Of a DNA stretch of 37,600 nt, positions 12,912-23,092 are shown piece after piece; position 1 is the first letter of the stretch; each line of letters begins with the position of its first letter. Source of the DNA: an uncultured Pseudomonadota bacterium (GTDB lineage Bacteria; Pseudomonadota; Gammaproteobacteria; Steroidobacterales; Steroidobacteraceae); the NCBI GenBank assembly GCA_903927005.1, contig CAIYLH010000101.1, forward strand, positions 1 to 37,600, given 5' to 3'. Below the pieces are notes generated by a model. The model was not told the DNA's origin and searched no databases. It saw only the letters and a list, made by a program, of their open reading frames with translations. The position numbers and the translations under genes were made by a program.

Positions 12912-13519
12912 GGCACCGCCTCGAGATACGGGCCCATCACCCGTTCCTGACGCAGCAGCTTTGCGTAACTGAGGATCTCGCGATTCGTCACTTGCCTGCG
13001 GGATCGCGCGAAGCGGAGTGCCTCAACCGCAACATCCAGGCCGATCTTGTTCCGGAACTTGAAGCAATCGACGAGCGTGCGGGCGACGTTGTAGACGCGG
13101 ATATCCGCGCCGTCAACGGTGTGCGACTCGATGCCGGCGTCGAATGTCGTCTTATCAAACCGATACACCGCGACGGGCGGCGACTTCAGACGTAGCGCGG
13201 CATACTTGCCACGGGGAACAGCCAGTTGGACTTCACGTGGTACCTGAGTCGTCAGTTCATGAAAGGCCAGCGCCGACACAAGGCAGACAACCGCGCTGGG
13301 TGCCTTTGCCGCCACCACCGCGAGGTCGGGGTTGCTGAACTCCTCCGCGGACGCGAGGCGATAGAGTCCGCGCGTGAGCCGTACGAGCTGGCCATGGGCG
13401 GCGAGTTGGTAAAGCGTCGCCGGATGGATGCCAGCGCCGAGTGCCTCACCGGTACGCAGCGTGCCACCCCGCTGCCGGAACGCGGTGAGCGCCTGCTCGA
13501 TATTTCGCGTGCGAGCCAT
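12908..13519 (-). CDS. abiEi: AbiEi-type antitoxin/repressor, copy 2
   Basis: This 203-residue protein is homologous to the AbiEi at 5505-6110. The N-terminal winged helix (about 8-55) includes LAAHGQLVRLTRGLYRLAS, and the conserved block IRVYNVARTLVDCFKFRNKI is in the C-terminal half, ending VMGPYLEAVP. It is the first gene of a two-gene operon and divergent from the integrase. The start ATG at 13519 is preceded by a promoter whose predicted start falls on the ATG, so it may be translated from a leaderless message. Confidence 0.87.
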   Translation of the reverse strand: MARTRNIEQALTAFRQRGGTLRTGEALGAGIHPATLYQLAAHGQLVRLTRGLYRLASAEEFSNPDLAVVAAKAPSAVVCLVSALAFHELTTQVPREVQLAVPRGKYAALRLKSPPVAVYRFDKTTFDAGIESHTVDGADIRVYNVARTLVDCFKFRNKIGLDVAVEALRFARSRRQVTNREILSYAKLLRQERVMGPYLEAVP

Positions 13520-13556
13520 TCGGATAATAATAGTGCCATCTCAATGTTTGTGGCAA
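13520..13556 (-). promoter_or_regulatory. Promoter of the second AbiE operon, predicted leaderless
   Basis: On the minus strand TTGCCA (13556-13551), an 18-base spacer and TATTAT (13532-13527) form a good sigma-70 promoter. Seven bases separate the -10 from the ATG at 13519, so the transcript should begin at or next to the start codon. No Shine-Dalgarno sequence is present. Confidence 0.6.
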
Positions 13557-13686
13557 GCTTTTTATCCGGGCTTAGGGGCCATTGGCCCTGGTGCCATGGG
13601 AAGCGGGACCGGTTTCGGCGGCCTGCCGGGCGACGCCGCGGGACCCCACCCGGCGGCCCAGTTCGATAAAACGGGAGAGGTGTTTG

Positions 13687-15015
13687 ATGTCCGGTCGAGG
13701 TCCCAGTGCTGGCGGCGTCCGGTCCAAGCCCAACAATCGCATCCAGTTCGATTTCATGCTCGATGGCGTACGGTACCGGCCCACGATCCGACGCCCGACC
13801 ACGGCCCAGAATCTCATGGCAGCGCGCGAGCGCCTCGTGGGCATCCGCCAGCGGATTCGCGCCGGCACGTTCTTCTTCGATCAGGAATTTCCCAACTCTC
13901 GGTTCCTCCGGCGGGTGGTCGACCCATCGCAGGTGCGTACCTGCGATCAGGTCTTTGATCAGTTCATCGCGCACTGCGAATCCCGATTCCGGCGTGATGA
14001 CCTCGCGTGGGCAACGGTCACCGGCTACCGGCGCGTGCTCAATGCGCTCTGGCGGCCACGCATCGGAGCCCTGCCCTTTCTGCACGTCGACTACGTGACG
14101 CTCGCGCGCGTGGCCGACGGGTATCGGTGCCGGAAGAAGACCTTCAACAATTCGGTCAGCGTGCTGCGTCGCGCGTTCGCATTTGGCTACCGCAATCACC
14201 CCCAGCACATCAATCCTGCCGTGGGCCTACGCGGTTGCCGAATGGCGCGCAAGGACCGTATCCGACCGGACCCGTTTCGGATCGGTGAGGCCGAGCAATT
14301 GATCGCGGCGATTCGCGCGGACTGGGGCGAGGCACAGGCCAACTACGATGAGTTCCGGTTCTTCACAGGGCTCCGGCCCTCGGAGCAGATCGCGCTCACG
14401 GTGTCGGATCTCGATGCAGCACGCGGTACCCTAAGCGTGAGCAAGGCGCGCGTCGCGGGAGTTGATCGAGCGACGACCAAGACCGGCGTCCATCGCGTCT
14501 TCGAGCTATGCCCTCGCGCCCTCGCCGTACTACGGCGACAGCTCGCACTGCGCGAGCGATTGATTCGGGAAGGCGCCATTCGGCATCCGCACCTGTTCTT
14601 CACCGAAGATGGCTCGCCGTTCCGCTCAATCAAAGAGTCGGGTGCACGGTGGGCGAAGACCTTGGCGCGATTGCCCATCCGCCCGCGCCGGCCCTACTGC
14701 GCGCGCCACTCGAGCGTGAGCTGGAACCTGATGCTCGGCAAGAACCCGCTGTGGGTGGCGCGGCAGCACGGTCACACCGTGCGAACCATGCTTGAGGTCT
14801 ACGCCGCGTGGGCCGAGGGTGCCGTCGAATCGGACGTGGCAGCAATCCGTCGCGCGATGGAGCTGCCCGTCGGCGACGTGCAAGGCCCCCGTCGTGGACT
14901 GTTCCGGCGACTAGCGCGGCGATGGCTTCCGGAGGGTACGCTGGAACGGTCGGCGTCGAAGTCATTCAGCGTCTGGCACTGGATCTGGCACCAGGAACGC
15001 GGCGCCTGCACCTAA
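13687..15015 (+). CDS. int: Tyrosine recombinase/integrase of the tRNA-Ser island
   Basis: This 442-residue phage-type integrase has an N-terminal arm-binding domain (about 1-75, DUF3596-like), a SAM-like core-binding domain (about 85-180) and a catalytic domain. The catalytic set is Arg230 (GLRPSE), a Lys near 265, Arg340-His341 (YCARHSS), the HGH at 361-363 and Tyr372 (MLEVYAAW). The usual His three residues before Arg340 is Tyr, a substitution I recall from this subfamily. The ATG at 13687 follows GGGAGAGG; an upstream in-frame start at 13582 lacks such a site. It ends 26 bases before the tRNA-Ser 3' end that it presumably uses as attB. No excisionase gene is visible. Confidence 0.9.
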   Translation: MSGRGPSAGGVRSKPNNRIQFDFMLDGVRYRPTIRRPTTAQNLMAARERLVGIRQRIRAGTFFFDQEFPNSRFLRRVVDPSQVRTCDQVFDQFIAHCESRFRRDDLAWATVTGYRRVLNALWRPRIGALPFLHVDYVTLARVADGYRCRKKTFNNSVSVLRRAFAFGYRNHPQHINPAVGLRGCRMARKDRIRPDPFRIGEAEQLIAAIRADWGEAQANYDEFRFFTGLRPSEQIALTVSDLDAARGTLSVSKARVAGVDRATTKTGVHRVFELCPRALAVLRRQLALRERLIREGAIRHPHLFFTEDGSPFRSIKESGARWAKTLARLPIRPRRPYCARHSSVSWNLMLGKNPLWVARQHGHTVRTMLEVYAAWAEGAVESDVAAIRRAMELPVGDVQGPRRGLFRRLARRWLPEGTLERSASKSFSVWHWIWHQERGACT

Positions 15016-15041
15016 GCCCATGACATCGAACGGGAAAGGAT

Positions 15042-15131
15042 TGGCGGAGAGAGAGGGATTCGAACCCTCGAGGGGATTACTCCCCTACACCCTTAGCAGG
15101 GGTGCGCCTTCGACCACTCGGCCATCTCTCC
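15042..15131 (-). tRNA. tRNA-Ser (anticodon GCU)
   Basis: This is a complete 90-nt tRNA on the minus strand with encoded CCA. The acceptor stem GGAGAGA/TCTCTCC, the anticodon stem CACCC/GGGTG around CTGCTAA, a long class II variable arm and the T-arm are all present. Anticodon GCT reads AGU/AGC. It follows csrA on the same strand as in many gammaproteobacteria and is the integration site of the adjacent island; its 3' end (15044-15065) is attR. Confidence 0.97.
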
Positions 15132-15205
15132 GGATCCCGCCAGCGCGGGGTGACGGATCATACTGGCTTGTACGAAGGCTGGTCAAAGCAATGTGTACTT
15201 CGAGG

Positions 15206-15439
15206 TCACCCCTGACCGTAGACACTGTGGATTTCGACGTCGTCGGCTCGATTGCCAGACTCGCCCTGCCCGGCTTCCTCAAGCTTGATGCGATCGAAGA
15301 TCTCCTCGCGGTGCACGGCCACCTCGCGCGGGGCGTTTACCCCAACTCGCACTTGATTGCCTTTGACACCGAGCACGGTGACGGTGACATCTTCACCGAT
15401 CATGACCGTCTCTCCGACGCGGCGCGTCAGGATCAGCAT
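15206..15439 (-). CDS. csrA: Carbon storage regulator CsrA
   Basis: This 77-residue CsrA/RsmA is a homodimeric RNA-binding protein that blocks or stabilises mRNAs by binding GGA motifs. The start [20 protein letters not shown] and the VHREEI block with the RNA-contacting Arg (about 44) are canonical. The C-terminus is about 15 residues longer than the usual 61, ending [15 protein letters not shown] precedes the ATG. The preceding 140 bases back to alaS hold no lysC, which lies there in pseudomonads. Confidence 0.95.
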   Translation of the reverse strand: MLILTRRVGETVMIGEDVTVTVLGVKGNQVRVGVNAPREVAVHREEIFDRIKLEEAGQGESGNRADDVEIHSVYGQG

Positions 15440-15579
15440 GGGTTGCTCCTAGAATCCCTGAGCTTCAAGAACTTCGCGGACAACTGTAAGTCCGGAACCA
15501 CCCACACAAGATGACATTTTCGTTAACTTCAAGTCTAAGTGTTTGTACTAATGAGGATTAGTCTTGGCCCTCGTCGCCT

Positions 15580-18216
15580 TTAAAGGAGTTTTTCGCGAAC
15601 CAATTCAGGGACTAACTGCAACGCGGCGGGCAGTCCCGCGGCGTCCGTGCCGCCCGCCTGGGCGAACTCAGGCCGCCCACCACCCTTGCCTCCCACCTTG
15701 GCGGCAGCCGCAGCGACGATCTCGCCCGCCTTGATCCGCGCTATCAGGTCGGCCGTGACACCGGCAACCAGCGTTACCTTGCCCTCCGCATCCACTCCGC
15801 CCAGTACGATCACCGCACTGCCGAGCTTTTCCTTGAGCTGATCGACGGCCGTGCGCAGCGCCTTGGCATCCAGGCCATCCATCCGCGCCGCGACAACCCG
15901 AGCGCCGCCGATGTCGGCCGCGCCGGCGGCGAGTTCCGCGCTCTCGCTGCTGGCCAGGCGCGCCTTCAGCGCGTCGACCTCGCGTTCCAGACGTCGCGCA
16001 CGATCAACCAGCGCGCCGACCTTGTCGACCACCTCGTCGCGACCGCCGCGCACCAGGCCACTGACCTCGCGCAGCAGCGCCTCGCCGGCGTTCAGATAGC
16101 CCAGGGCGCCCTCGCCCGTCACCGCCTCGATGCGGCGCACGCCGGCGGCAATGCCGCCCTCGCTGAGAATCTTGAACACACCGATATCACCGCTGCGGCT
16201 GACGTGCGTGCCGCCACACAGCTCGGTGGAGAAGTCGCCGAAGTTCAGGACACGCACCGTGTCGCCATATTTCTCGCCGAACAGCGCCACCGCACCGGCG
16301 GCCACGGCCTGGTCATAGGCCATGACGCGCGTACGCGCCTCGAGGTTGGCGAGGATTTCGGTGTTGACGATCGCCTCGATCCGCTCAATCTCGGCGGCTG
16401 TGACCGGCGAGAAGTGCGAGAAATCAAAACGCAGTCGATCCGCCTCCACCAACGAGCCCTTCTGCTGCACATGCTCGCCCAGCACCTGCCGCAGCGCCTC
16501 ATGCAGCAGGTGGGTCGCCGAATGGTTGCGGCCGGTCGCCGCGCGGCGCGCGCTCGCCACAGCCGCTGTCACTACGTCGCCGACCCGCAGCATGCCGCGC
16601 GTAACGCAACCGATGTGCGCGTACGCGTCGCTCATCTTCTGGGTGTCGTCGACCGCGAACAGGGCGGACGCCGCCTCCAGCTCGCCGGCATCACCGGCCT
16701 GGCCGCCACTTTCGGCGTAGAACGGCGTCTGGTCGAGCACGACCCGGCCGCTGGCACCTTCGGCAAGTTCCTCGACCAGCGTGCCCTCGGCGCCAACAAG
16801 CGCCAACACTCGCCCCTCGCCCGTGAGCTGCTCGTAGCCCTGGAACACGGTGCGATGTTCGATCCGCAGTGCGTCGCGCAGATCGACGCCGAAGCGGCTG
16901 GCGGCGCGCGCACGGTCGCGCTGCGCCTGCATCGCAACCTCAAACCCCGCCTCGTCGATGGCAACGCCGCGCTCGCGCGCGATGTCAGCGGTGAGGTCTA
17001 CCGGAAAGCCGTAAGTGTCGTACAGCTTGAACACCGCCTCGCCGGGGATCGTGCGCGCGGCACCTGTGCCAAGCGCGCCGATCGCAGCGTCGAGCAGCGT
17101 CATGCCGGAGGCGAGCGTCTCGGCAAAGCGGGCCTCCTCCTGCGCCAGCACGCGACGCACCTGCTCGGCCCCCTTGGCAAGTTCGGGGTAAGTGGCCCCC
17201 ATCTGCCCGACCAGCGCGTCCACCAACTTGTGGAAGAACGGGCCGGTCTGGCCCAGCTGGTAGCCATGACGGATCGCACGCCGGATGATGCGCCGAAGCA
17301 CGTATCCGCGGCCTTCGTTGGAGGGCAGGACGCCGTCGACGATCAGGAAGCTGCAGGCACGGATGTGGTCCGCGATCACTCGCAGGCTCGGCGAGGACAG
17401 GTCCGTCGCACCGGTGACGCTCGCTGCGGCGGCGATCAGCGCGCGGAACAGGTCAATGTCGTAGTTGGAGTGCACGCCCTGCATCACCGCGGCGATGCGC
17501 TCTAGCCCCATGCCGGTGTCGACACTGGGCTTGGGCAGCGGCGTCAGCGTGCCGTCAGCCGAGCGCTCGTACTGCATGAAGACGAGGTTCCAGATCTCGA
17601 CGTAGCGATCGCCGTCCTCGTCAGGCGAGCCGGGCGGGCCGCCAGCGATGTCGGCGCCGTGGTCGTAAAAGATCTCGGTGCAGGGGCCGCACGGGCCCGT
17701 ATCGCCCATCGACCAGAAGTTGGATTTGGCGCCCATGCGGGTAATCCGCTCGCGCGGCACGCCGGCCTCGTTCGCCCAGATCTCGAACGCCTCGTCGTCG
17801 GTCTCGTAGACCGTGACCCACAGACGCTCCTTGGGGATGGCCAACTCGCCGGTGATGAACTCCCACGCATAGCGGATCGCGTCGCGCTTGAAGTAGTCGC
17901 CGAAACTGAAGTTGCCCAGCATCTCGAAGAACGTGTGGTGGCGCGCCGTGTAGCCGACGTTCTCCAGATCGTTGTGCTTGCCGCCGGCGCGGACGCAGCG
18001 CTGCGAGGTTGCCGCCCGCGTGTAGGCGCGCGACTCCTTGCCCAGGAACAGGTCCTTGAACTGCACCATGCCCGCGTTGGTGAACAACAAGGTCGGGTCG
18101 TTGCCCGGCACCAGGGAACTGGAGGCGACCGGCGTATGGCCCTGACGACCGAAGTAGTCCAGGAACAGAGCGCGCAGCTCGGAGCTGCCGAGGTGACGAC
18201 TGGAATTTGAATTCAT
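15580..18216 (-). CDS. alaS: Alanyl-tRNA synthetase
   Basis: This 878-residue enzyme charges tRNA-Ala with alanine in the cytoplasm. It has the class II catalytic core (about 10-250, including [15 protein letters not shown] and [19 protein letters not shown]), the tRNA-recognition domain, the editing domain with the metal-binding NHSATHLLH (about 565-575) and CGGTHV (about 670) motifs, and a C-Ala domain (about 740-878, with Gly/Ala-rich [15 protein letters not shown]). The length is normal. It lies downstream of recX on the same strand with a 78-bp gap, the classical recA-recX-alaS order. Confidence 0.98.
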   Translation of the reverse strand: MNSNSSRHLGSSELRALFLDYFGRQGHTPVASSSLVPGNDPTLLFTNAGMVQFKDLFLGKESRAYTRAATSQRCVRAGGKHNDLENVGYTARHHTFFEMLGNFSFGDYFKRDAIRYAWEFITGELAIPKERLWVTVYETDDEAFEIWANEAGVPRERITRMGAKSNFWSMGDTGPCGPCTEIFYDHGADIAGGPPGSPDEDGDRYVEIWNLVFMQYERSADGTLTPLPKPSVDTGMGLERIAAVMQGVHSNYDIDLFRALIAAAASVTGATDLSSPSLRVIADHIRACSFLIVDGVLPSNEGRGYVLRRIIRRAIRHGYQLGQTGPFFHKLVDALVGQMGATYPELAKGAEQVRRVLAQEEARFAETLASGMTLLDAAIGALGTGAARTIPGEAVFKLYDTYGFPVDLTADIARERGVAIDEAGFEVAMQAQRDRARAASRFGVDLRDALRIEHRTVFQGYEQLTGEGRVLALVGAEGTLVEELAEGASGRVVLDQTPFYAESGGQAGDAGELEAASALFAVDDTQKMSDAYAHIGCVTRGMLRVGDVVTAAVASARRAATGRNHSATHLLHEALRQVLGEHVQQKGSLVEADRLRFDFSHFSPVTAAEIERIEAIVNTEILANLEARTRVMAYDQAVAAGAVALFGEKYGDTVRVLNFGDFSTELCGGTHVSRSGDIGVFKILSEGGIAAGVRRIEAVTGEGALGYLNAGEALLREVSGLVRGGRDEVVDKVGALVDRARRLEREVDALKARLASSESAELAAGAADIGGARVVAARMDGLDAKALRTAVDQLKEKLGSAVIVLGGVDAEGKVTLVAGVTADLIARIKAGEIVAAAAAKVGGKGGGRPEFAQAGGTDAAGLPAALQLVPELVREKLL

Positions 18217-18294
18217 AGGAGCGATCGGACCGGCAGACCCGGCAAAGCATTAAAGGAGCCGGGATTCTAGCGGGGCGGGGCCCGTTCGGGGACG

Positions 18295-18873
18295 CTATTC
18301 GGTTGCGTCGTCCGGCTCGTCGTGCAACTCATCCGCGTCCAGGTCCATCTCCAGCTCAGCCTCCAGACCTGCCCCTAGTGCATGACGGACGTGGTCGCCG
18401 GCAAACCCTCGCTGCAGCAGGAACCGGACCTGCCGCGCCCGTTCACGCCGGTCAGCCGGAGCGGCAGCCCCAAAGCGCCGCCGGCGCAGCTCCGCCGCCC
18501 GCTCGGCCCAGTCGGGGGAGCGGCTGTCGACCGCGGCGGTGACCAGTTCCGCCGCCACCCCCTGGCGGCGCAGTTCGAGCGCGATGCGGATGGGGCCCTG
18601 GCCACGGGCGGTACGCCCGGCGACCGCCGATTCGACATAACGCAGGTCGTTTACCAGCCGCTCATCTTCGAGCGTGGTCACCGCCGCGTCCGCCGCCTCA
18701 GGCGCGTAACCGGAGTCGGTCAGGCGACTTTTGAGCATCTTGGCCGGGTAGTCACGGCGCGCGAGCATGCCAATGGCACGCCCGCGGGCCGCTTCCGGAC
18801 TATCCGGCTGCTCGGGCGGGCGGGCGCGACGCCCGAACCCGCCCCTGCCGCCGCGCCCCCGGGCGGACGGCAT
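18295..18873 (-). CDS. recX: RecA regulator RecX
   Basis: RecX (192 residues) binds RecA filaments and modulates their growth. Tandem three-helix repeats are recognisable: AIGMLARRDYPAKMLKSRL, LEDERLVNDLRYVESAVAGR, GPIRIALELRRQGV, and RFLLQRGFAGDHVRHAL. The N-terminal 30 residues are Gly/Arg-rich and the last 20 are acidic (Asp/Glu-rich); both tails are atypical extensions. It begins 7 bases after the recA stop, so both are probably on one transcript, with recX translation following recA. Confidence 0.93.
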   Translation of the reverse strand: MPSARGRGGRGGFGRRARPPEQPDSPEAARGRAIGMLARRDYPAKMLKSRLTDSGYAPEAADAAVTTLEDERLVNDLRYVESAVAGRTARGQGPIRIALELRRQGVAAELVTAAVDSRSPDWAERAAELRRRRFGAAAPADRRERARQVRFLLQRGFAGDHVRHALGAGLEAELEMDLDADELHDEPDDATE

Positions 18874-18880
18874 GATCGCC

Positions 18881-19924
<1,044 letters not shown>

Positions 19925-19994
19925 CGCTGGGATACCTCCTAAAGTAAGCCCAAATTATCTCATAGGGTGCCGCTATGGGAGCGGCAAATCTGCT
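19925..19994 (-). promoter_or_regulatory. recA upstream region with candidate promoter and hairpin
   Basis: On the minus strand, GCCGCT-CCCAT-AGCGGC forms a perfect 6-bp hairpin after the thpR stop, without a T-run. TTGCCG and TATGAG at 17-base spacing, or the nearby GATAAT, are possible promoter elements. The hexamers are weak, and no CTGT-N8-ACAG operator is present. Confidence 0.35.
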
Positions 19995-20549
19995 TCAAAA
20001 CACGTGAAATTCAGTAGCCGTCGAAGGCGCGTCCCAAAGCACGAGCGGCTGGTAGCGCGCGCCGGCCGAGCCTCCCATCGACTCCACCAGTGCGATCGCG
20101 CCGACCGGCCAGGCGATCGACATCGAGGGCGCCAGCAGCGGCCGCACGGGCACGCCGCGGGCGATCGTCAGGTGCGGCCGGTATTGGCGCAGATCGACCT
20201 GCAGACCAGCGCTTGCCAGACGACGCTGCAAGCCGTCCTGCAACTCCATCAACGACGGAGGCGGTGAGCTCGCCGCGATGACCAGCGCACGACTGCCGGA
20301 CCACCACTCCAGTCGATCGAACGAAAGGGTGACGAGCGGCGGCGCGAGCGTCGCGCCGATCCGCGCCAGTGTCGCCAGTGCCGAGCTTGCGACCCCGCCG
20401 AGGAAGGCGAGCGTCACATGTAAATCCTGCGGCATCACCGGCCGGCCGCCAACACCCGCCAGCGCCGGGGCGACTGCCGCGGCAAGGGAGGCGCGCAACG
20501 CAGCGTCAGGCCACAAAGCGAAGTAGACGCGGTGCAGCAGGTCGCTCAT
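19995..20549 (-). CDS. thpR: RNA 2',3'-cyclic phosphodiesterase ThpR (LigT-like)
   Basis: This 184-residue 2H phosphoesterase opens 2',3'-cyclic phosphates on RNA (formerly annotated as 2'-5' RNA ligase). The two catalytic HxT motifs are His44-Val-Thr46 (HVTLAFLG) and His126-Leu-Thr128 (PHLTIAR). The ATG at 20549 overlaps the pncC stop (ATGA), so translation is coupled; an in-frame start further upstream is less likely. It is the last gene of the overlapping set before recA. Confidence 0.92.
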   Translation of the reverse strand: MSDLLHRVYFALWPDAALRASLAAAVAPALAGVGGRPVMPQDLHVTLAFLGGVASSALATLARIGATLAPPLVTLSFDRLEWWSGSRALVIAASSPPPSLMELQDGLQRRLASAGLQVDLRQYRPHLTIARGVPVRPLLAPSMSIAWPVGAIALVESMGGSAGARYQPLVLWDAPSTATEFHVF

Positions 20550-21046
20550 AGCGCGAGCGCTCCACTGAGGGCGCACTGCACCGTCGCACGACGTACGGCC
20601 TCGCGGTTGCCACCGAACGTGGCGCAGCGGGTCTGAACCTGTACGGCGCTGTCATGGCGAATGGCCCAGGCCAGCCACACGGTACCGATGGGCTTTGTCG
20701 CCGTACCGCCGTCGGGCCCGGCGATCCCGGAGACGGCAACCGCGAGATCGGCGCCGGAACGCTCAAGAGCTGCAAGCGCCATTGCACGCACGACCGGCTC
20801 GCTGACCGCGCCGTGTTCGACCAGCAGTGCCGACGGGACGCCGAGCAGCGCGGTCTTGGCGCCGTTACCGTAGACGATGTAGCCGGTCTCAAACCAGCGC
20901 GAGCTGCCGGCCACGTCGGTCAGGACCTTGCCGATCCAACCCCCCGTGCACGACTCGGCGGTCGTGATGCGCCGGCCATAGGCGGCGAGCCGCTCACCCA
21001 GTCGCGCCGCCAAGTGCGCAAGCGCAGCGTCAGAGGTGTCGTTCAT
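20546..21046 (-). CDS. pncC: Nicotinamide-nucleotide amidase PncC (CinA C-terminal type)
   Basis: This 166-residue enzyme converts nicotinamide mononucleotide to nicotinic acid mononucleotide in NAD recycling. The family hallmarks are TTAESCTGGWIGKVLTD, the AMALAALERSGADLAVAVSGIAGP block (quoted in part) and GTVWLAWA. It is the stand-alone form, without the CinA N-terminal domain. The start at 21046 overlaps the upstream YidB-like stop (ATGA). Its location one gene from recA is common in gammaproteobacteria. Confidence 0.93.
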   Translation of the reverse strand: MNDTSDAALAHLAARLGERLAAYGRRITTAESCTGGWIGKVLTDVAGSSRWFETGYIVYGNGAKTALLGVPSALLVEHGAVSEPVVRAMALAALERSGADLAVAVSGIAGPDGGTATKPIGTVWLAWAIRHDSAVQVQTRCATFGGNREAVRRATVQCALSGALAL

Positions 21047-21456
21047 TGGGCACCCCGGCGGCCACGCCAGAACAGTTTCGCCAACGCCCACAGCGTGCCC
21101 AGACGGCCCGCTGCGGACAGGCGCCCGGCCGGGGTCAGTGCGTCCACCAGCCGCGGCAGCAGCTCGGCGAGCGCGTCAGCCACCCGCTCTGGGGAACGCT
21201 GAGTCGAGCGCGCAATTGCCTGCACGCTGGCCTCCAGCGCCCGCCTGATCTCGCCGCCACTGATCGGCAGGTTCGGCCCAGTGCCCACCCAGGAGTCGAA
21301 CTGGGCGCCACAGCCCGCCTGGGCCAACACCGCGCCTACGCCCTGCAGTCCGCCGCCGGCGCCACCCAGCAGCAGCGACGCCGCTCCTGCGAGTGCCCCT
21401 GCAGCGGGCGCTGCGGCCAGCGCAGCGGGGGTCGGGGCGAGGGACTGTGTTTCCAT
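21043..21456 (-). CDS. YidB-like (DUF937) protein
   Basis: This 137-residue protein has an Ala/Gly-rich N-terminal half with the segment GAASLLLGGAGGGLQGVG, then the diagnostic SWVGTGPNLPISGGEIRRAL and a SPERVADALAELLPRLVDALTPAGRL helix pair typical of the YidB/DUF937 family. The function of the family is not established. I chose the ATG at 21456; a longer frame to 21585 would add unrelated sequence that overlaps the neighbouring gene. A TATACT box lies directly upstream of this ATG. The gene overlaps pncC by 4 nt. Confidence 0.8.
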   Translation of the reverse strand: METQSLAPTPAALAAAPAAGALAGAASLLLGGAGGGLQGVGAVLAQAGCGAQFDSWVGTGPNLPISGGEIRRALEASVQAIARSTQRSPERVADALAELLPRLVDALTPAGRLSAAGRLGTLWALAKLFWRGRRGAQ

Positions 21457-21526
21457 ACAGTATAGCCTACCCCCCTCTGCACCGAATTGCACCCCCCTGC
21501 CAGGCAACCGGCTCGTGCCGGGTCGG

Positions 21527-23092
21527 TCAATCCATCCGGCGCGGGCGGCAGGCCCAGACCCGCGGTGGACGAACTCGCACTGCACTGCAGTCCGGTTGCA
21601 CGACCGTCAGGTCCGGCGTGCCGCCACAGACGGCGTAGCCGCGCGTCCAGTCGTCGCACACCAGCAGCATCAGCGCCGGCCGTCGTCCGGCCGCACGCGC
21701 CAGCAGCGCGAGTGACCCACTGAAATCACGATCTGCGCCGCTGACCTCGAGGTTGCGCACATGACGCCCCGTACCGATACGAAACAGCACCGCCTGGTTG
21801 GAGGCGAGGAACGTCTCCGGCGGCGCGGCGGCTGCGGCCGCCAGTACCCGCGGATCGCGGTTAAGCAGCTGCCAGACTTCCTGGCCGCCGGCGCGGACCG
21901 CGACCACCTCGTGGACGGTAGAGGCGAGCAGGAACAACACCAGCAGCGTGCCGCCGAGGCGCGCAAGACGGCGCAGCCGCGCGTCAACCAGGACTTCTAC
22001 GGCCAGCGCCGCCGCCAGCGCCAGCGCCCAGGTGTACTGCAAGGTGTTGCGCACATCGATCAGACCGCCCCACTCGTAGCGACTGCGCGAGGCGATCAGC
22101 AACAGGCCGCCGCCGAAGCCGTAGCCGCCCAGCAGCGTCAGCAACCCCTGCCGGCGCGGATTGCCGCGCAGTCGCCACCAGCCGGCCGCAGTGACGGCGG
22201 CGAGCAACGCCATGACGGCGGCCGCAAGCAATGCCGGGGTGTGCTCCGCAACCTGCCAGGGCAGCCCCAAGTCGGTAATTTGCGCCAGCGCATAGTCACC
22301 GACGTTGTGCAGCAGACTGCGCGTGGAGACCGGCATCGTGTACGGCTGCAGCTTGCCGAAAGTCGCGAGGTTGTAGCACCACAGCGCCGCAAGCGGCGGC
22401 AGCGCACCTGCCAGCCACCAGCAAAGCGCACGCAGTCCGCCACGGCCTCGCCACGCGTGCCAGCCGAGCGTGAATACCGCCGCGGCGAGCACCGCAAGAC
22501 CCGCATTGCGGATACCGTAGGCCGCTCCTGCCGCAAGACCCGCCGCGAGCAGCCAGCCGCGCGCGGGCAAGCGTACTGCGCCGGCCAGCCCGAGCCCGCG
22601 CGCCAACGCGCCCAGCGCAATGATCGCGAGCGCAGCGGCGCTCGCATCGGAGTAGGCCAGGAACTGCCAGCCACGAAGACCGGGAGTCAGCAGCGCGAAG
22701 CTCGCCAGTAGCGCGAGCAGGCCGGCACTGAACGCGCCGCGAAACAACAGCGCAATCAACAGCGGCGTCAGCGCCGCCGCAACGCGACCGGGCCAGAGCG
22801 CGGCACTGCGCGCATCGCCCGCGAACGGGATGATCGCTGCGACCAGCAGCGGGAAGCCCGGTGGAAACAAGGCCTGCGGGATTCGTTCAAGAGGCGAATC
22901 ATCGAGATCCCACGGCGTCACCAGCGGGCGGCCCTCGTGGTACAGAGAGTCCGCCATCTCGATGTAGGAGGCGCTGTCGGCCGCGTATGGATAGCGGACC
23001 GGACCGAGAGCGAGGTCGTAGGCGGCAACGAACGCGATCCCGAACAACAGGACCGCAAGCAGCCAACCACGCGGCAACGGGCCGTCGCCCAT
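21527..23092 (-). CDS. Multi-spanning membrane protein, possible family 39-type glycosyltransferase
   Basis: This protein of about 521 residues has roughly ten or more hydrophobic segments (for example WLLAVLLFGIAFVAAYDLAL near the start, and GALLPLL-type and AALAAAL-type stretches later). The first lumenal loop contains YPYAADSASYIEMADSL, the position where ArnT/PMT-like polyprenyl-phosphate sugar transferases carry their catalytic acidic residues. I do not recognise a specific substrate. The ATG at 23092 overlaps the UbiA-family stop by one base (TGATG), so the two are one translational unit. A lipid-linked sugar role would fit the pairing but is inferred. Confidence 0.65.
   Translation of the reverse strand: MGDGPLPRGWLLAVLLFGIAFVAAYDLALGPVRYPYAADSASYIEMADSLYHEGRPLVTPWDLDDSPLERIPQALFPPGFPLLVAAIIPFAGDARSAALWPGRVAAALTPLLIALLFRGAFSAGLLALLASFALLTPGLRGWQFLAYSDASAAALAIIALGALARGLGLAGAVRLPARGWLLAAGLAAGAAYGIRNAGLAVLAAAVFTLGWHAWRGRGGLRALCWWLAGALPPLAALWCYNLATFGKLQPYTMPVSTRSLLHNVGDYALAQITDLGLPWQVAEHTPALLAAAVMALLAAVTAAGWWRLRGNPRRQGLLTLLGGYGFGGGLLLIASRSRYEWGGLIDVRNTLQYTWALALAAALAVEVLVDARLRRLARLGGTLLVLFLLASTVHEVVAVRAGGQEVWQLLNRDPRVLAAAAAAPPETFLASNQAVLFRIGTGRHVRNLEVSGADRDFSGSLALLARAAGRRPALMLLVCDDWTRGYAVCGGTPDLTVVQPDCSAVRVRPPRVWACRPRRMD

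Noticed and set aside
14695..14720. Integrase inactive because the box II His is Tyr
   Set aside because: The YxxRH form is, as I recall, normal for this integrase subfamily, and the other catalytic residues are intact.
15440..15579. Missing lysC between alaS and csrA as a sign of deletion
   Set aside because: Presence of lysC there is lineage-dependent, so absence is not informative.
16204..17505. Long open frames opposite alaS, aspS, clpB and the membrane protein gene
   Set aside because: They are antisense to clearly recognisable genes in high-GC DNA, have no family features, and result from codon bias.
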